Source: Odontocerum albicorne (Eukaryota; Arthropoda; Insecta; Trichoptera; Odontoceridae). From it: a DNA stretch of 64,000 nucleotides. Under the pieces are notes generated by a model. The model was given only the letters and a program-made list of their open reading frames with translations. It had not been told where the DNA came from and did not search any database. Made by a program: the position numbers and the translations under genes. The DNA is taken from contig OX463865.1 in assembly GCA_949825065.1 (NCBI GenBank), positions 20,445,115-20,509,114 of the forward strand, in the 5' to 3' direction. Shown one piece after another: positions 11,140 to 21,389 of this stretch. Positions within the stretch are counted from its first letter, which is position 1, and every line of letters starts with the position of its first letter.

Positions 11140-11560
11140 ATATGCGGGGGTGTGGGATGGAAGCCCCCCGATGCCCTTGCGGTCGGGCTCGCCCTACATT
11201 GGTGGGGTGTATTTCGGCCGGAGGAATGTTTGTGGGATGAGCCCGAACCTTCTAATGTCTTCTCTCTTGAATGTATCTTTTTTTGTCATCTATTTATTTT
11301 CTGTGGTTTTTTTTATCTTCTTGTTCTACGTGTTCAAGGGTGTGGGCTGAAAAACATCTGGTGTCCCCGTGGCTGGGCTCGCCCTATATTGGTGGGGTGT
11401 ATCTTGGCCGGGGGGATGTTATTAAATGAGCCCAGACCTTTTGATAGCTTCTGTTTTTAAATGTGTTATCTTTTTAATGTGTTCTTGAAATGTGTCTTAA
11501 TGTATCATATTATGTACATTACTATGTTGCTATCAATAAATATGTATTTATTATTTATTA
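11140..11560 (+). repeat. Duplicated about 100-bp motif, LINE 3' UTR-like
   Basis: Two copies about 190 bp apart share gggctcgccctacattggtg, then ggggtgtat and ggccgg, ending gatgagcccgaacctt / aatgagcccagacctt. An AATAAA signal and an AT-rich end follow near 11540. Duplicated UTR motifs before a poly(A) region suggest a LINE 3' end, but no polymerase frame is present. Bases 11570-12180 hold nothing recognised. Confidence 0.45.
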
Positions 11561-12186
11561 GTTGAGTAAATAAATAAAAAAGTTCCACAGCAATTTAGTT
11601 ACCAGCAAGCAACGCGACCGAGTGGTTCTGTCGCTTGCTTGAGAGGCACGGAAACTGGTTCGAAGGCCAAACGCGGGTCTCAGAAGGCATACATCAAGTC
11701 GGTATTGGCGCAGGCAGGCATTACGAGTGTCTACTGTAACATTGTTGTTGTTTAATACTCGTATTATGGCTCTCGGCTGCGGCACGGTGTGTCTGTAATT
11801 ATACACGTTCGATAGTCGATCTATGACATCACCTGGACGAGATTTGGCCATGCTGTCTGGTAGAATGCAGAGGGGCGGATTGGATATTTGAATAGCTGTA
11901 GTCTGAACTAAAAAGAATAATAATAAAAGAAAGATAACAATGGTACAAGGATGGTGGAGTTAGCAACTGTCTAGAGTGTTGGTATTGGAGAACCTTTGTT
12001 CTCCATAAAACAAGGATAAATTGCTTCCTCATGAAGGTGTCAAGTTGAAGACACCTAAGGGATGTGCGAACCTGCCGTGATGAAAAATGGATCACATCCG
12101 ACAATGTTATACGCAAAGGCAGTGAATTAACAAGGATAAATCTCCACAATCGGTTCCAAAAGCTTAGCTTCATGGAAGAAAAATGA

Positions 12187-12189
<3 letters not shown>

Positions 12190-12227
<38 letters not shown>

Positions 12228-12237
12228 TGTGTGTGTG
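12190..12237. repeat. (GT)n microsatellite
   Basis: An uninterrupted gt dinucleotide run with one t interruption near its right end. Confidence 0.95.
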
Positions 12238-12289
12238 GTGCAAATGCTTTTAAATCGTAATAAAACAGTTAATGCAAATTTATACGTCC

Positions 12290-12640
12290 AGCAGCGCTAC
12301 AATGTGCCTATCAAATAATGGTCGAAAAGCGCCCTGCGCTCGTCAATCGGAAAAATGTTATTCTGCTCCATGACAACGCATAGCAAGAGTAAAACAGGAA
12401 AAAAATGGGGCTTGGCTGGTTTGTTCTACCTCACCCACCATACTCAACTGACCTTGCACCATCCGATTGTCATCTGTTTCGATGAGGAAAATTTTATCTA
12501 ATGAAAACAAGATTCGAGAGTTTATCGAAAAAAATTTCACGTCAAAACCAGCGATATTCTACTAAAAGGTATCGAAGAGCTACTTGATAAATGGTAACAA
12601 GTTTTGCAAATATTGGCGAATACACAATAGCAGTTTTTTT
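12290..12640 (+). pseudogene. Mariner transposase C-terminal relic
   Basis: With stops and shifts, the plus strand reads VEKRPALVNRKNVILLHDNA (second catalytic Asp), then a proline segment equivalent to PHPPYSTDLAPSDCHLF (third Asp), then a basic tail. The N-terminal half is absent. It is a different family from the mariners at 5.4 and 59.9 kb. Confidence 0.7.
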
Positions 12641-12726
12641 TTATTGAAAATTAAAATATTGATACATAATACTAACACGGAAGTTTTTTAGCAGATTAAA
12701 TTTAGAAAATTAAAATATTGATATAC

Positions 12727-13425
12727 AGGTTGGCCCAAAAGTGGTGGTGGTAAGACACTTGTCTGCCGATCCGGAGGTTGCGGGTTCGATCCCCGCTGGA
12801 ACCCAGATTTTTTTAAATAGGATTCCAGTCTGGTTAACACTTAGGGCCTATAAAACATATTTCTGGTTGGTTGGAAGAGATTGCCACGTGGCAATAAACT
12901 CGCCAGGTAAAAAAAAAAAAAAGGCACTAGACCCACTAGATCAAAAGCTAATCGTATCCGATAATATGTTGGCTTCAGTTCCTGCACTAGGTGTACCTTA
13001 TACGGATAGACATTCAGCATTCCTTGAATCGCCTTCGAGTTGACATTGAAGGCTCTTCTTCAATGCTTCGGCGTACACGCTGAATGTTGTCCCGTGACCT
13101 CCCTGAACGTGGCCTCCCAGCACGTGGCAACTCCCAGCACCCACAGACCCCTGACTTTGAAACCGCTGGACTAAGTTAAGTATCGTTTGTTTATATGGTG
13201 GTTTTCTGACCCCAAAATGACGAGTGTAAGCTCTTTGCGTTAGCACAATTGATCGTTGATTTTATAGATTAAATTAGATTATTTTAACACGTTGCTCAGT
13301 CGTGAATTTATCCATATTTAATTTCTAAGGGTTACGCTTTAATAATCTGAAATTTAAAAAAAAAAAAATTATTGTAGAAAGTTATTCAAATTATAAATAG
13401 TCTTGCGACTTTTGGGCTATCTTGT
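12727..13425 (-). mobile_element. Tc1/mariner-like element with N-terminal HTH frame
   Basis: The ends are inverted repeats flanked by TA: CAGGTTGGCCCAAAAGT on the left and CAAGATAGCCCAAAAGT as the reverse complement of the right. The minus strand 12998-13246 reads LTQRAYTRHFGVRKPPYKQT, then ILNLVQRFQSQGSVG. This is the helix-turn-helix segment I know from insect transposases annotated with DUF4817-type domains. Catalytic regions are missing. A SINE-A copy sits just inside the left end. Confidence 0.5.
12741..12915 (+). mobile_element. SINE-A copy inserted in a mariner-like element
   Basis: It has a B box (ggttcgatccc) with a truncated 5' end (gtggtggtaagac). The 3' hairpin attgccacgtggcaat and cgccagg are followed by an a-run tail. 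It lies 14 bp inside the left TIR of the surrounding element. Confidence 0.8.
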
Positions 13426-13479
13426 ATAATACTAGCACGGAAAGCACGGATTCAATCAAATATATAAGTTGAGTCAAAG

Positions 13480-13560
13480 GATAGGAAAGTAGCGACTGCG
13501 GCCTTTAGATACGATCCTTCCCCGCATCTACATATGATGGAAAAACATATCTCGAGCCTC
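13480..13560 (-). mobile_element. LINE-F 3' UTR fragment
   Basis: It contains gactgcggcctttagat, then ccccgcatctacatatg, the 3' UTR motif that recurs at 14.83, 29.7, 42.2, 46.3 and 59.8 kb. The flanking 13560-14150 shows nothing recognised. Confidence 0.55.
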
Positions 13561-14154
13561 TCTTCAGTGGCGTCATGTTTCATCTGAAATGTGAGTGGTC
13601 AATTGACCCAAAAGATTTTTTTAATAAAAGCTGATTTTTATTGTGAAGTTTATTAATGATTTGTTTTGCTTATGATGATTTGTCTGTACATAATGGTTTT
13701 ATTAATATTATTATATTAAGTACGAGAAATGGAAGACCATTTATAACGAGATATATGAATGAGGAAGAAGCAAAATTTGTACGCAATACGTGGATATTAA
13801 TCTTCTTCGAATACCCCAAAAGGGACATGGCGTGATAGTACGCATTACAAAATGGAAATATTTTGTGAGCAGACCAATTAATTTTTTGGATTCGCGTCTG
13901 GATATTATGAATTTTGAAAAATAAATAAATTAAGTAATCGATGCACACGGCCTTCCTGAATATGATAGCACGTACTGTGGTCATACATAACATATTGCAT
14001 TGTGTCTGACAGTCTGTGGAGTGTGATGTTTGATACAGAAACCTTCGCTTTGACATCGCCACACTTTTGAAATCTAAGCAAACATTGATTCGCAACAACA
14101 CGAAAACAGACTTTATGTCAGTGATTATGAAACATACGAGTACGCACTGTCAAT

Positions 14155-14335
14155 TCAACCTTTGTAATAATAATAAATTAAACGAAAATTTCAACCTTGG
14201 TAATAATAATACATTAAACGAAATTTTCAACCTTTGTAATAAATAATAATAAATTAAACGAAAATTTCAACCTTTGTAATAATAATAAATGAAACGAAAA
14301 TTTCGACCTTTGTAATAATAATAAATGAAACGAAA
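14155..14335. repeat. 36-bp tandem repeat, five copies
   Basis: Units contain tttcaacctttgtaataata, then ataaattaaacgaaaa, with small indels in the taa runs. Confidence 0.9.
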
Positions 14336-14400
14336 ATTTATATGGCGCCGTTTAGAGAGCAAATTCCCCACAAGTGCACTCTAACTCGGGACTCGAACGC
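14335..14400 (-). mobile_element. SINE-D tail fragment
   Basis: Reverse-complement reading is a tRNA B box (gttcgagtcccgag), ttagagtgc, then a gagag-hairpin region and ctctctaaacggcgccat. The same unit recurs at 15.7, 16.5, 31.7, 36.5, 46.4, 48.5, 49.1 and 61.2 kb. Confidence 0.6.
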
Positions 14401-14459
14401 GCAATTATTCATAAATTAAAAATACTCGTATTACAAAATGTATACATGAACATCGTCAT

Positions 14460-14820
14460 TTCTGGGCCACATAGTCGAGGACCCCCTCGCCATTCCAACA
14501 TCAAATCAGATGGAAAGCGAGGCTGTGCCGTGGAGGTTTTTTTTAAGTGAGTGAACCGTTGCACACCAGCAAACTCACCGATCACACCGGTGTACTGGAT
14601 CCGAAGGCACACTGAAGTGAGACGATCGGAGCACACCGGCATGTTTTTTCCTCCTTTTTGAAATAATAGATATGACCGAAATCATAGGTAACCTTATACT
14701 CTCGAATACTAGGCGGAAAAAATACCTGTGTCCCTTTAGACGGGTAGCACAGTGCGGGGTTTGAACTGGCGACCTTCCGTATGGAAGTCCAATGCGTTAC
14801 CCCGCGGCCATACCCCTCAT
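14460..14820 (-). mobile_element. SINE-B copy, full length
   Basis: It runs from tagtcgaggaccccctcgcc (3' end) to the tRNA-like head at 14755-14820: a B box ggtttgaactgg and an A-box region gttaccccgcggccatac. This is the best-preserved head of the family in the window. Confidence 0.85.
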
Positions 14821-14824
14821 GATG

Positions 14825-15722
14825 AGCGTAGGATTGAGTGTAAGGATAGGAATGTGGTGGCTTCGGCCATTAGATTAGGTATTTCCCCGCATCTGCATAT
14901 ATTTAAAAAACATATTTGGTAAACTAACTTACGGCAGGAAGACGAACTATAAAGAAATCTTTGTAGATCTTCCGATATGTGATAGTAACACATTCGGCTT
15001 TGTAGATCTTCCGATATATGATAGTAACACATTCGGCTTTGTAGATCTTCCGATATATGATAGTAACACATTCGGCTTTGTAGATCTTCCGATATGTGAT
15101 AGTAACACATTCGGCTTTGTAGATCTTCCGATATATGATAGTAACACATTCGGCTTTGTAGATCTTCCGATATATGATAGTAACACATTCGGCTTTGTAG
15201 ATCTTCCGATATGTGATAGTAACACATTCGGCGTTGTAGTTCTTCCGATATGTGATACTAACACATTCGGCTTTGTAGATCTTCCGATATATGATAGTAA
15301 CACATTCGGCTTTGTAGATCTTCCGATATATGATAGTAACACATTCGGCTTTGTAGATCTTCCGATATATGATAGTAACACATTCGGCTTTGTAGATCTT
15401 CCGATATATGATAGTAACACATTCGGCTTTGTAGATCTTCCGATATATGATAGTAACACATTCGGCTTTGTAGATCTTCCGATATGTGATAGTAGCACAT
15501 TCGGCTTTATGTGTAGTGTAGTATAGTATTATATATTATATGTAGTGTCCATATACAATCATAACATACATTTTGATAAGAACTTCTAAAAAAGGTTGTT
15601 TTCAAATGCTTCCTAAAACTGCACACAACATCCATATATCTAACACTAAGAGATGGACAATTCCACACCAGTGAAAATAACAAGATACTTTCAATAACTA
15701 TTACGAGTATATTAACTAACAA
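14825..15722 (-). mobile_element. LINE-F 3' end with expanded UTR minisatellite
   Basis: The minus strand at 15507-15722 encodes the end of a LINE ORF2: SLVWNCPSLSVRYM, then SFRKHLKTTFFRSSYQNV. The family signature is hydrophobic-W-N-x-L/C-P, then F-K/R-x-x-L. The 3' UTR follows, but its single fgaatgtgt...agatctacaaag-type motif is amplified into about 14 tandem copies here. The UTR then resumes with tgcagatgcggggaaatacc-type sequence near 14880. LINE-F copies at 29.5 and 59.6 kb have only one copy of the motif. Confidence 0.75.
14951..15512. repeat. 39-bp minisatellite inside LINE-F, about 14 copies
   Basis: Units contain tttgtagatcttccgatat, then atgatagtaacacattcggc. The reverse complement of a unit matches the single-copy UTR motif in LINE-F at 29.59 kb (atcacatatcataagatcta) and 59.70 kb. 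Because 39 is divisible by three, long open frames run through it on the minus strand. They are artefacts of repetition. Confidence 0.95.
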
Positions 15723-15785
15723 TTATGAGTTGGAGCGCCCTTGAGGAGAGTTTGCTCTCTAAACGGCGCTATATAAATTTTCCTT
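15722..15785 (+). mobile_element. SINE-D tail
   Basis: gagttggagcgcccttgagg, then the hairpin gagagtttgctctc and taaacggcgctatataaat. The B box is lost in this copy. Confidence 0.65.
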
Positions 15786-15997
15786 TCATTGTAATAAATT
15801 TTTACGTTACTACAAAAAATAATGCAAACACTTTTCTAACAAATTAATGTATTTGACACTTTGGAACGGAAGTCTTTAATTACTGTGGAACTCAAATCTC
15901 TGGATTTGCGGTTTCCGCGTTTTTTGCATTTTTCAAAAACGTAACGCCCGCGATTAACGAAGGTACGAAGGTTTATTGAATTATACTTTCATTATAT

Positions 15998-16110
15998 ACT
16001 ATGCAACCTAGCGGGTTTATTGTCACGTGGCAATCTCTTCCAAACAACCACAAAGATGTTAAAGAGGTTTTAAGTTAAAACCTGACTGAAATTCAGGTTT
16101 TCAGACTGAA
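15998..16110 (-). mobile_element. SINE-A 3' part
   Basis: Reverse-complement of the SINE-A tail: gcgggtttattgtcacgtgg, caatctcttcc, then ctgactgaaattcag. The tRNA head is missing. Confidence 0.7.
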
Positions 16111-16164
16111 AATAAGACTAAAAGCGCTACAGAAGTAAATAAATAAAAACGCGATTTCGAATTT

Positions 16165-16353
16165 ATGGTTGTAATCGATGAATCATCCTCACCTGCGATT
16201 GTTTGGACAGGGAGAAGGCCCGTTGGCAAGTGCAGCGTGTTGCGCCACTGGCGGCGTGACAACAAACAACGCCAACGCGAGGTGATGTTTTCTTCTCTGT
16301 TTACCCAGCTGGGACCCGTGAGGATGCCCGTATTGGGGGGTTCGACAAAATGA
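16165..16353 (+). other. GC-rich open stretch, unassigned
   Basis: A 62-codon frame in locally GC-rich DNA, basic in composition (RHWRRDNKQRQREVM). There is no recognised domain, splice pair or homologue elsewhere in the window. It may be an exon or chance. Confidence 0.15.
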
Positions 16354-16479
16354 GCATGGCCTTTGTGTGATTCATATTACTTTAAACTAAGTGATATAGG
16401 GGCTTAATACAAAAGCAAAAAGCTTGCGTAAATTAGAAAATATCGAGAACATAATAATAATAGTAATAAAATTATGTTT

Positions 16480-16540
16480 TATACAGTGCCGTTTAGAGAG
16501 CAGACTGTTGTCCGGGGGACTCTCACTCGGTATTCAAACC
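16480..16540 (-). mobile_element. SINE-D tail
   Basis: tacagtgccgtttagagagc, then ctctcactcggtattcaaac, the reverse complement of the SINE-D tail and a degraded B box. Confidence 0.55.
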
Positions 16541-16555
16541 TTGTATTATTGACAC

Positions 16556-17310
16556 ATTAAACATACCCTGTCGGGATAGGCAGAGAGGAGAGAGTGCCAT
16601 ACTTCCCTAACTCGATACACATCCTCAGTATCTTCTACCTCCATACACATTCTCATACAACTTCTACGATTTATTTGACTGCTCCCAAATATACGACATC
16701 CACCCACCTCCGTGCTTGCGTACACCGATACATTGTTATGTCGCATATTGTTGCACTGCGAGTGATGAATCACGCCTTCCATGACGTAATCTGGTTTTAT
16801 TGTGTTTACACACATACCATCACGCCATGTCCCTGTCGGGGTACGCAGAAAGGATAAAGCGCTAGATTTATCTATTTCGAGATACATCCTTCGCTCCTTT
16901 TACACCCATACACCTTCTCATACAGCTCCTACGATTTCTCTGACTTTCTACATTTCCTTCTTTTAGAATCTCATTCACTTTCTCCAACCATACTTTGCTT
17001 AGTCTTCATCATTCGTTTTCCACTCACATTTGCACTGTGTACCTATTCTGTTAATCGTTTTTTATTCATTCTTCCACACGCCCAAACCATATCTTCTTGA
17101 TTTACTTAACACATTCATTCCTAATCCCTTTCTACAGTGTTTATTTCGGTCTTCTCAGTCTTTTTCTACGTTTCCCTCCCATACATCAAAGGTGGTACCA
17201 AAATACTTTTGCGGACTATCTATCATCTTAGCAGATTTTAATCAGATTCTGTCCGAATCAAGTATATATGTTTTAGTGCCCCATTGACTTGGATGTCTAT
17301 CGCTACATGC
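16556..17310 (-). mobile_element. LINE-B 3' ends, two successive copies
   Basis: Minus strand. A partial tail (cctgtcgggataggcagaga) lies at 16560-16730. A longer copy from about 16810 runs through ctacgatttctctgactttc and the region encoding the RVR-RPRKVWLDQ-type C-terminus. It ends in the YGSETW-region nucleotides near 17280. LINE-B ends in a cat/atgt short repeat rather than poly(A), as RTE-type LINEs do. Confidence 0.7.
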
Positions 17311-17319
17311 GTGTTGCAA

Positions 17320-17520
17320 GATTCCTGCCTACTAAAACCAAAATTTTACTTGTGCAATCTCCGCTCTTTCCTCCGATTCTGGACCATGCCGATATATGTT
17401 ATGTTATTTAGATATTACTGAGGAACAGCTGAACAAATTACAGCATCTTCAAAATGTTTGTCAAAGATTTATTTTTAACCTGAGAAAGTACAATCATACC
17501 AGAGGACGCTGAACTGGTTG
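17320..17520 (+). pseudogene. LINE-J reverse transcriptase C-terminal fragment
   Basis: It reads as TKTKILLVQSPLFP, then DHADICYV, then EEQLNKLQHLQNVC, then FIFNLRKYNH. The colinear sequence is better preserved at 30.9-31.1 kb. A deletion joins it to unrelated sequence after 17520. Confidence 0.7.
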
Positions 17521-17539
17521 AACGTGAGATTCTGGAACC

Positions 17540-17740
17540 AGTTATAATACAAACCAACTTTTTCTTACTCGATTGACGCGATTGAGGATGTCTACATTGC
17601 CGTTTACTATCAGACTCGTAATGAATCCATGTCTCGTCACCATCGGCCTTTAACCTGGTTGGTGCCCTGAAAGCAGCCCTATAAACAGAATGAAGAAGTG
17701 AAGATAGCGGTGCATTCATGACTCGCAGCTTAGCCTAAAA
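17540..17740 (-). pseudogene. Possible mariner relic around the first catalytic Asp
   Basis: The minus strand contains LKADGDETWIHYESDSKRQC, resembling the mariner/Tc1 G-D-E-T-W-I-H motif that holds the first catalytic Asp. No other transposase motif or TIR is visible. It abuts a LINE-J fragment. Confidence 0.45.
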
Positions 17741-17764
17741 CATTTTTATTGAGGGAACACGAAA

Positions 17765-18040
17765 GCTTGTTGACATATTTATTTATTTTATTTTATTTTA
17801 TTATTACACATGACAAGAAATATACACAATTTGAGAAAAAACAACAGGTAATTTGATTTGGACATATAATTTTAATGGATCTGGGTTTGTTGCCTTTCAT
17901 TTGTCGTATCCCCAGTAAACTAGGCTTTTGCCTGTATCTCACTGAGGATATTTAGCATGAAAAAATAAATCGATACTTCTTTCCGATTTTTGATAACACA
18001 AAAAACCCCGTTACACGCTCTCATCAATCATATGGGAAAA
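17765..18040 (-). mobile_element. LINE-C 3' end, minus copy
   Basis: The sequence (gacatataattttaatggat, tgcctttcatttgtcg, gcctgtatctcactgaggat) is an inverted copy of 21840-22085. The (tta)n end at 17780-17810 is the tail. Together the two copies form a widely separated inverted repeat. Confidence 0.75.
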
Positions 18041-18105
18041 GTGTATTGAAACGCAAGGAGATTATCTCGAAAATGATATATTTGTCTTTTCAAACAGTTG
18101 ATTAA

Positions 18106-18639
18106 AGGCGCCGTTCTCACGGTTCAAGTTTAATTGACCGATTAAAGTTGATCAACAAAAGTTGAATGAAATCTGTAGTGAAGGCGCGTTCTCACGGTTC
18201 AAGTTTAATTGACCGTTTATAGTTGATCAACAAAAGTTGAATACAGGCCCGTTCTCACGGTTAAAGTTGATCAACAAAAGTTGAATACGACTTGAATCAG
18301 TTTTTGTTCACACGTTTCAATAGAAACTGATTCAATTTAATTCAGTTAAAAATGGCGTCGAAAGCATTTTCTCTTGCATCTTTATTTTTATATTTATCGA
18401 GTTGAAAGCAAACTTGACAATCAACTTGAATTCACACCTTTAAATACAGGTTTCGACTTGAAAGCAAATGGCGGATGACTCATAACTTGAACGATAAAGT
18501 TTGACTGGGTTAATCTTTTTTTGATCTACTAAAAAGTTGATCAACTCTATTGAAACAAAGGTTCTCACTACAGATATCATTCAACTTTTGTTGATCAACT
18601 TTAATCGGTCAACTAAACTTGAACCGTGAGAGCGGGCCT
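18106..18639. mobile_element. MITE of the 38-42 kb transposon family, TSD TAA
   Basis: Ends are AGGCGCCGTTCTCACGG and, on the other strand, AGGCCCGCTCTCACGG. The element is flanked by TAA at 18103-18105 and 18640-18642. The terminal segment (ttgaccgattaaagttgatc, caacaaaagttgaat) is repeated three times at the left. Inside, ATGGCGTCGAAAGC matches the first codons of the 39.5-41.7 kb gene exactly and then shifts out. This shows it is a deletion derivative. Confidence 0.88.
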
Positions 18640-19254
18640 TAAAATAAATTCTAGTCAGAGTGCGGATAATTTTTTATTCACCCTCGTATATTGTCCCCCC
18701 TCGTATTCTTATGTCATATAAATTGTTCATTTATTATTATTAATGCTACAGGACACATATTTTGACAACCTCTGCAGTATGTGACTATATACGATACATC
18801 ACCATCTGGAAATTCAGAGCTCGGGTATCTGTCTGTGTTCAACGCACCTGTCCAGTTTCCAGCCCGTGCGAGGACATCTGCTCAAATGTGTTTGCATTAG
18901 TTTATCTTATGCGCAAAGTGTTATCGTTTTCTTGATACAAAACTTAATATTGTATAAAAAAAAATTCACTACAAAATTATCTTATTACATAATTTGCTTC
19001 GTGTCTTGAAATCGAAAATAAAAAAAACAATACTGTGACAGTGAAGTAAAAATGAAACAAAACATATAGTATGCATTAGCTACTGCATAATGTATTTCAA
19101 TTTAAAACATACGCTATTGAATTCAAGAAAATCAGCAATTGAAAGGTAGGTACTTGCAATATTAAAATGGGTCGTGTATTTCTTAAAATAAACAAATTAT
19201 TTGTACTTTTTTACAAAAAACGCACGCACTGAAAAATAAGGTACAATTTTGTAA
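18640..19254. other. No gene recognised
   Basis: AT-rich sequence. I see no reading frame, TIR, tandem repeat or family match. Confidence 0.5.
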
Positions 19255-19760
19255 TTTATTTTTATCAAACACTCTTTATTCCACTTTTTTTGTGACGGTA
19301 TAACCCTACCGGTTTCAAGGCTTTCACCTCATCTTCGGGGGAGCGCAAACAAGACTAAATGCTGTTCGAACTGGTACCGATATACACGCTTCAACGGTTG
19401 GGGGCTGAGGGGTGAGAGAGGCATGGGACAATTTCGGCCAAGAGCGGAGAGATTTTTGGGAAATAACTGTTCAACAGATGTTCGGATCAGTGTACTGACT
19501 TAGAAATTTCTAGGGCCTCTAATCAGTTATTTCCCAAAAATCTCTCCGCTCTTGGCCGAAATTGTCCCATGCCTCTCTCACCCCTCAGCCCCCAACCGTT
19601 GAAGCGTGTATATCGGTACCAGTTCGAACAGCATTTAGTCTTGTTTGCGCTCCCCCGAAGATGAGGTGAAAACCTTGAAACCGGTAGGGTTATACCGTCA
19701 CAAAAAAAAAGTGGAATAAACAGTGTTTGATAAAAATAAATTACAATGTTTTTAAACCTC
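19255..19760. mobile_element. Inverted pair of Penelope-like 3' regions
   Basis: The left arm (19255-19469, minus) and right arm (19524-19760, plus) are near-perfect inverted copies separated by 54 bp. Each runs from tttcccaaaaatctctccgc through ccggtagggttataccgtca to the gtggaataaacagtg tail. Such inverted terminal arrangements are known for Penelope-like elements. The structure would also form a large hairpin. Confidence 0.82.
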
Positions 19761-19967
19761 CACAACGTTAATGACTTAACTATAAACAACATATAATGTA
19801 CGATGTTTTTAATGAGTTCGTTCAACAGACAGCATTGTTTACAAACTGCCGACATGCTGTTAGTTCCTGACTGTTTTTATCAATTTTTTTTTGTGCTAGG
19901 CTTTCCATGTTTTTATTTCCTCGAAAATATATTATGAATGACTATAGCTCGTAAAAACCCAATCGAT

Positions 19968-21230
19968 CAAACAATTAGCAGGAGCTACTATTCCATTTCT
20001 AGGTTACGGCAGTGCGTGCTGCAGAAGCTACAAACAATTAGCAGGAGCTACTATTCCATTTCTAGGTTACGGCAGTGCGTGCTGCAGAAGCTACAAACAA
20101 TTAGCAGGAGCTACTATTCCATTTCTAGGTTACGGCAGTGCGTGCTGCAGAAGCTACAAACAATTAGCAGGAGCTACTATTCCATTTCTAGGTTACGGCA
20201 GTGCGTGCTGCAGAAGCTACAAACAATTAGCAGGAGCTACTATTCCATTTCTAGGTTACGGCAGTGCGTGCTGCAGAAGCTACAAACAATTAGCAGGAGC
20301 TACTATTCCATTTCTAGGTTACGGCAGTGCGTGCTGCAGAAGCTACAAACAATTAGCAGGAGCTACTATTCCATTTCTAGGTTACGGCAGTGCGTGCTGC
20401 AGAAGCTACAAACAATTAGCAGGAGCTACTATTCCATTTCTAGGTTACGGCAGTGCGTGCTGCAGAAGCTACAAACAATTAGCAGGAGCTACTATTCCAT
20501 TTCTAGGTTACGGCAGTGCGTGCTGCAGAAGCTACAAACAATTAGCAGGAGCTACTATTCCATTTCTAGGTTACGGCAGTGCGTGCTGCAGAAGCTACAA
20601 ACAATTAGCAGGAGCTACTATTCCATTTCTAGGTTACGGCAGTGCGTGCTGCAGAAGCTACAAACAATTAGCAGGAGCTACTATTCCATTTCTAGGTTAC
20701 GGCAGTGCGTGCTGCAGAAGCTACAAACAATTAGCAGGAGCTACTATTCCATTTCTAGGTTACGGCAGTGCGTGCTGCAGAAGCTACAAACAATTAGCAG
20801 GAGCTACTATTCCATTTCTAGGTTACGGCAGTGCGTGCTGCAGAAGCTACAAACAATTAGCAGGAGCTACTATTCCATTTCTAGGTTACGGCAGTGCGTG
20901 CTGCAGAAGCTACAAACAATTAGCAGGAGCTACTATTCCATTTCTAGGTTACGGCAGTGCGTGCTGCAGAAGCTACAAACAATTAGCAGGAGCTACTATT
21001 CCATTTCTAGGTTACGGCAGTGCGTGCTGCAGAAGCTACAAACAATTAGCAGGAGCTACTATTCCATTTCTAGGTTACGGCAGTGCGTGCTGCAGAAGCT
21101 ACAAACAATTAGCAGGAGCTACTATTCCATTTCTAGGTTACGGCAGTGCGTGCTGCAGAAGCTACAAACAATTAGCAGGAGCTACTATTCCATTTCTAGG
21201 TTACGGCAGTGCGTGCTGCAGAAGCTACAA
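19968..21230. repeat. 63-bp tandem array, 20 apparently identical copies
   Basis: The unit contains caattagcaggagctactat, then tccatttctaggttacggc, then agtgcgtgctgcagaagcta. By eye I find no substitution between units. Because 63 is divisible by three, a 452-codon frame passes through it as a 21-residue repeat; I do not regard it as a gene. The sequence after the array reads NNCAAARQFGITEND in one frame. That resembles the A-A-R-x-F-G-I/V-S/T-E helix of pogo-type transposase N-termini, so the array may have arisen inside such a relic. Confidence 0.95.
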
Positions 21231-21389
21231 ATAACTGTGCGGCTGCTAGGCAATTTGGTATTACTGAAAACGATCGTCACGTCTGAACGATCATAAAAAT
21301 AAGACTTAATTAATGCATGTTCTGCATAAAAGGAAATCTGTGGGCCTACGAAACGACATTTTGAATCAATTCATAAAATTTACAATCAA

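Noticed and set aside
14817..15500. Long minus-strand frames with 13-residue repeats
   Set aside because: Two different frames are open through the same 39-bp array, which shows they are a repetition artefact.
19938..21296. 452-codon open frame with a perfect 21-residue repeat
   Set aside because: It is produced by a 63-bp tandem array whose period is a multiple of three. There is no signal, domain or codon variation, and no silent differences between units.
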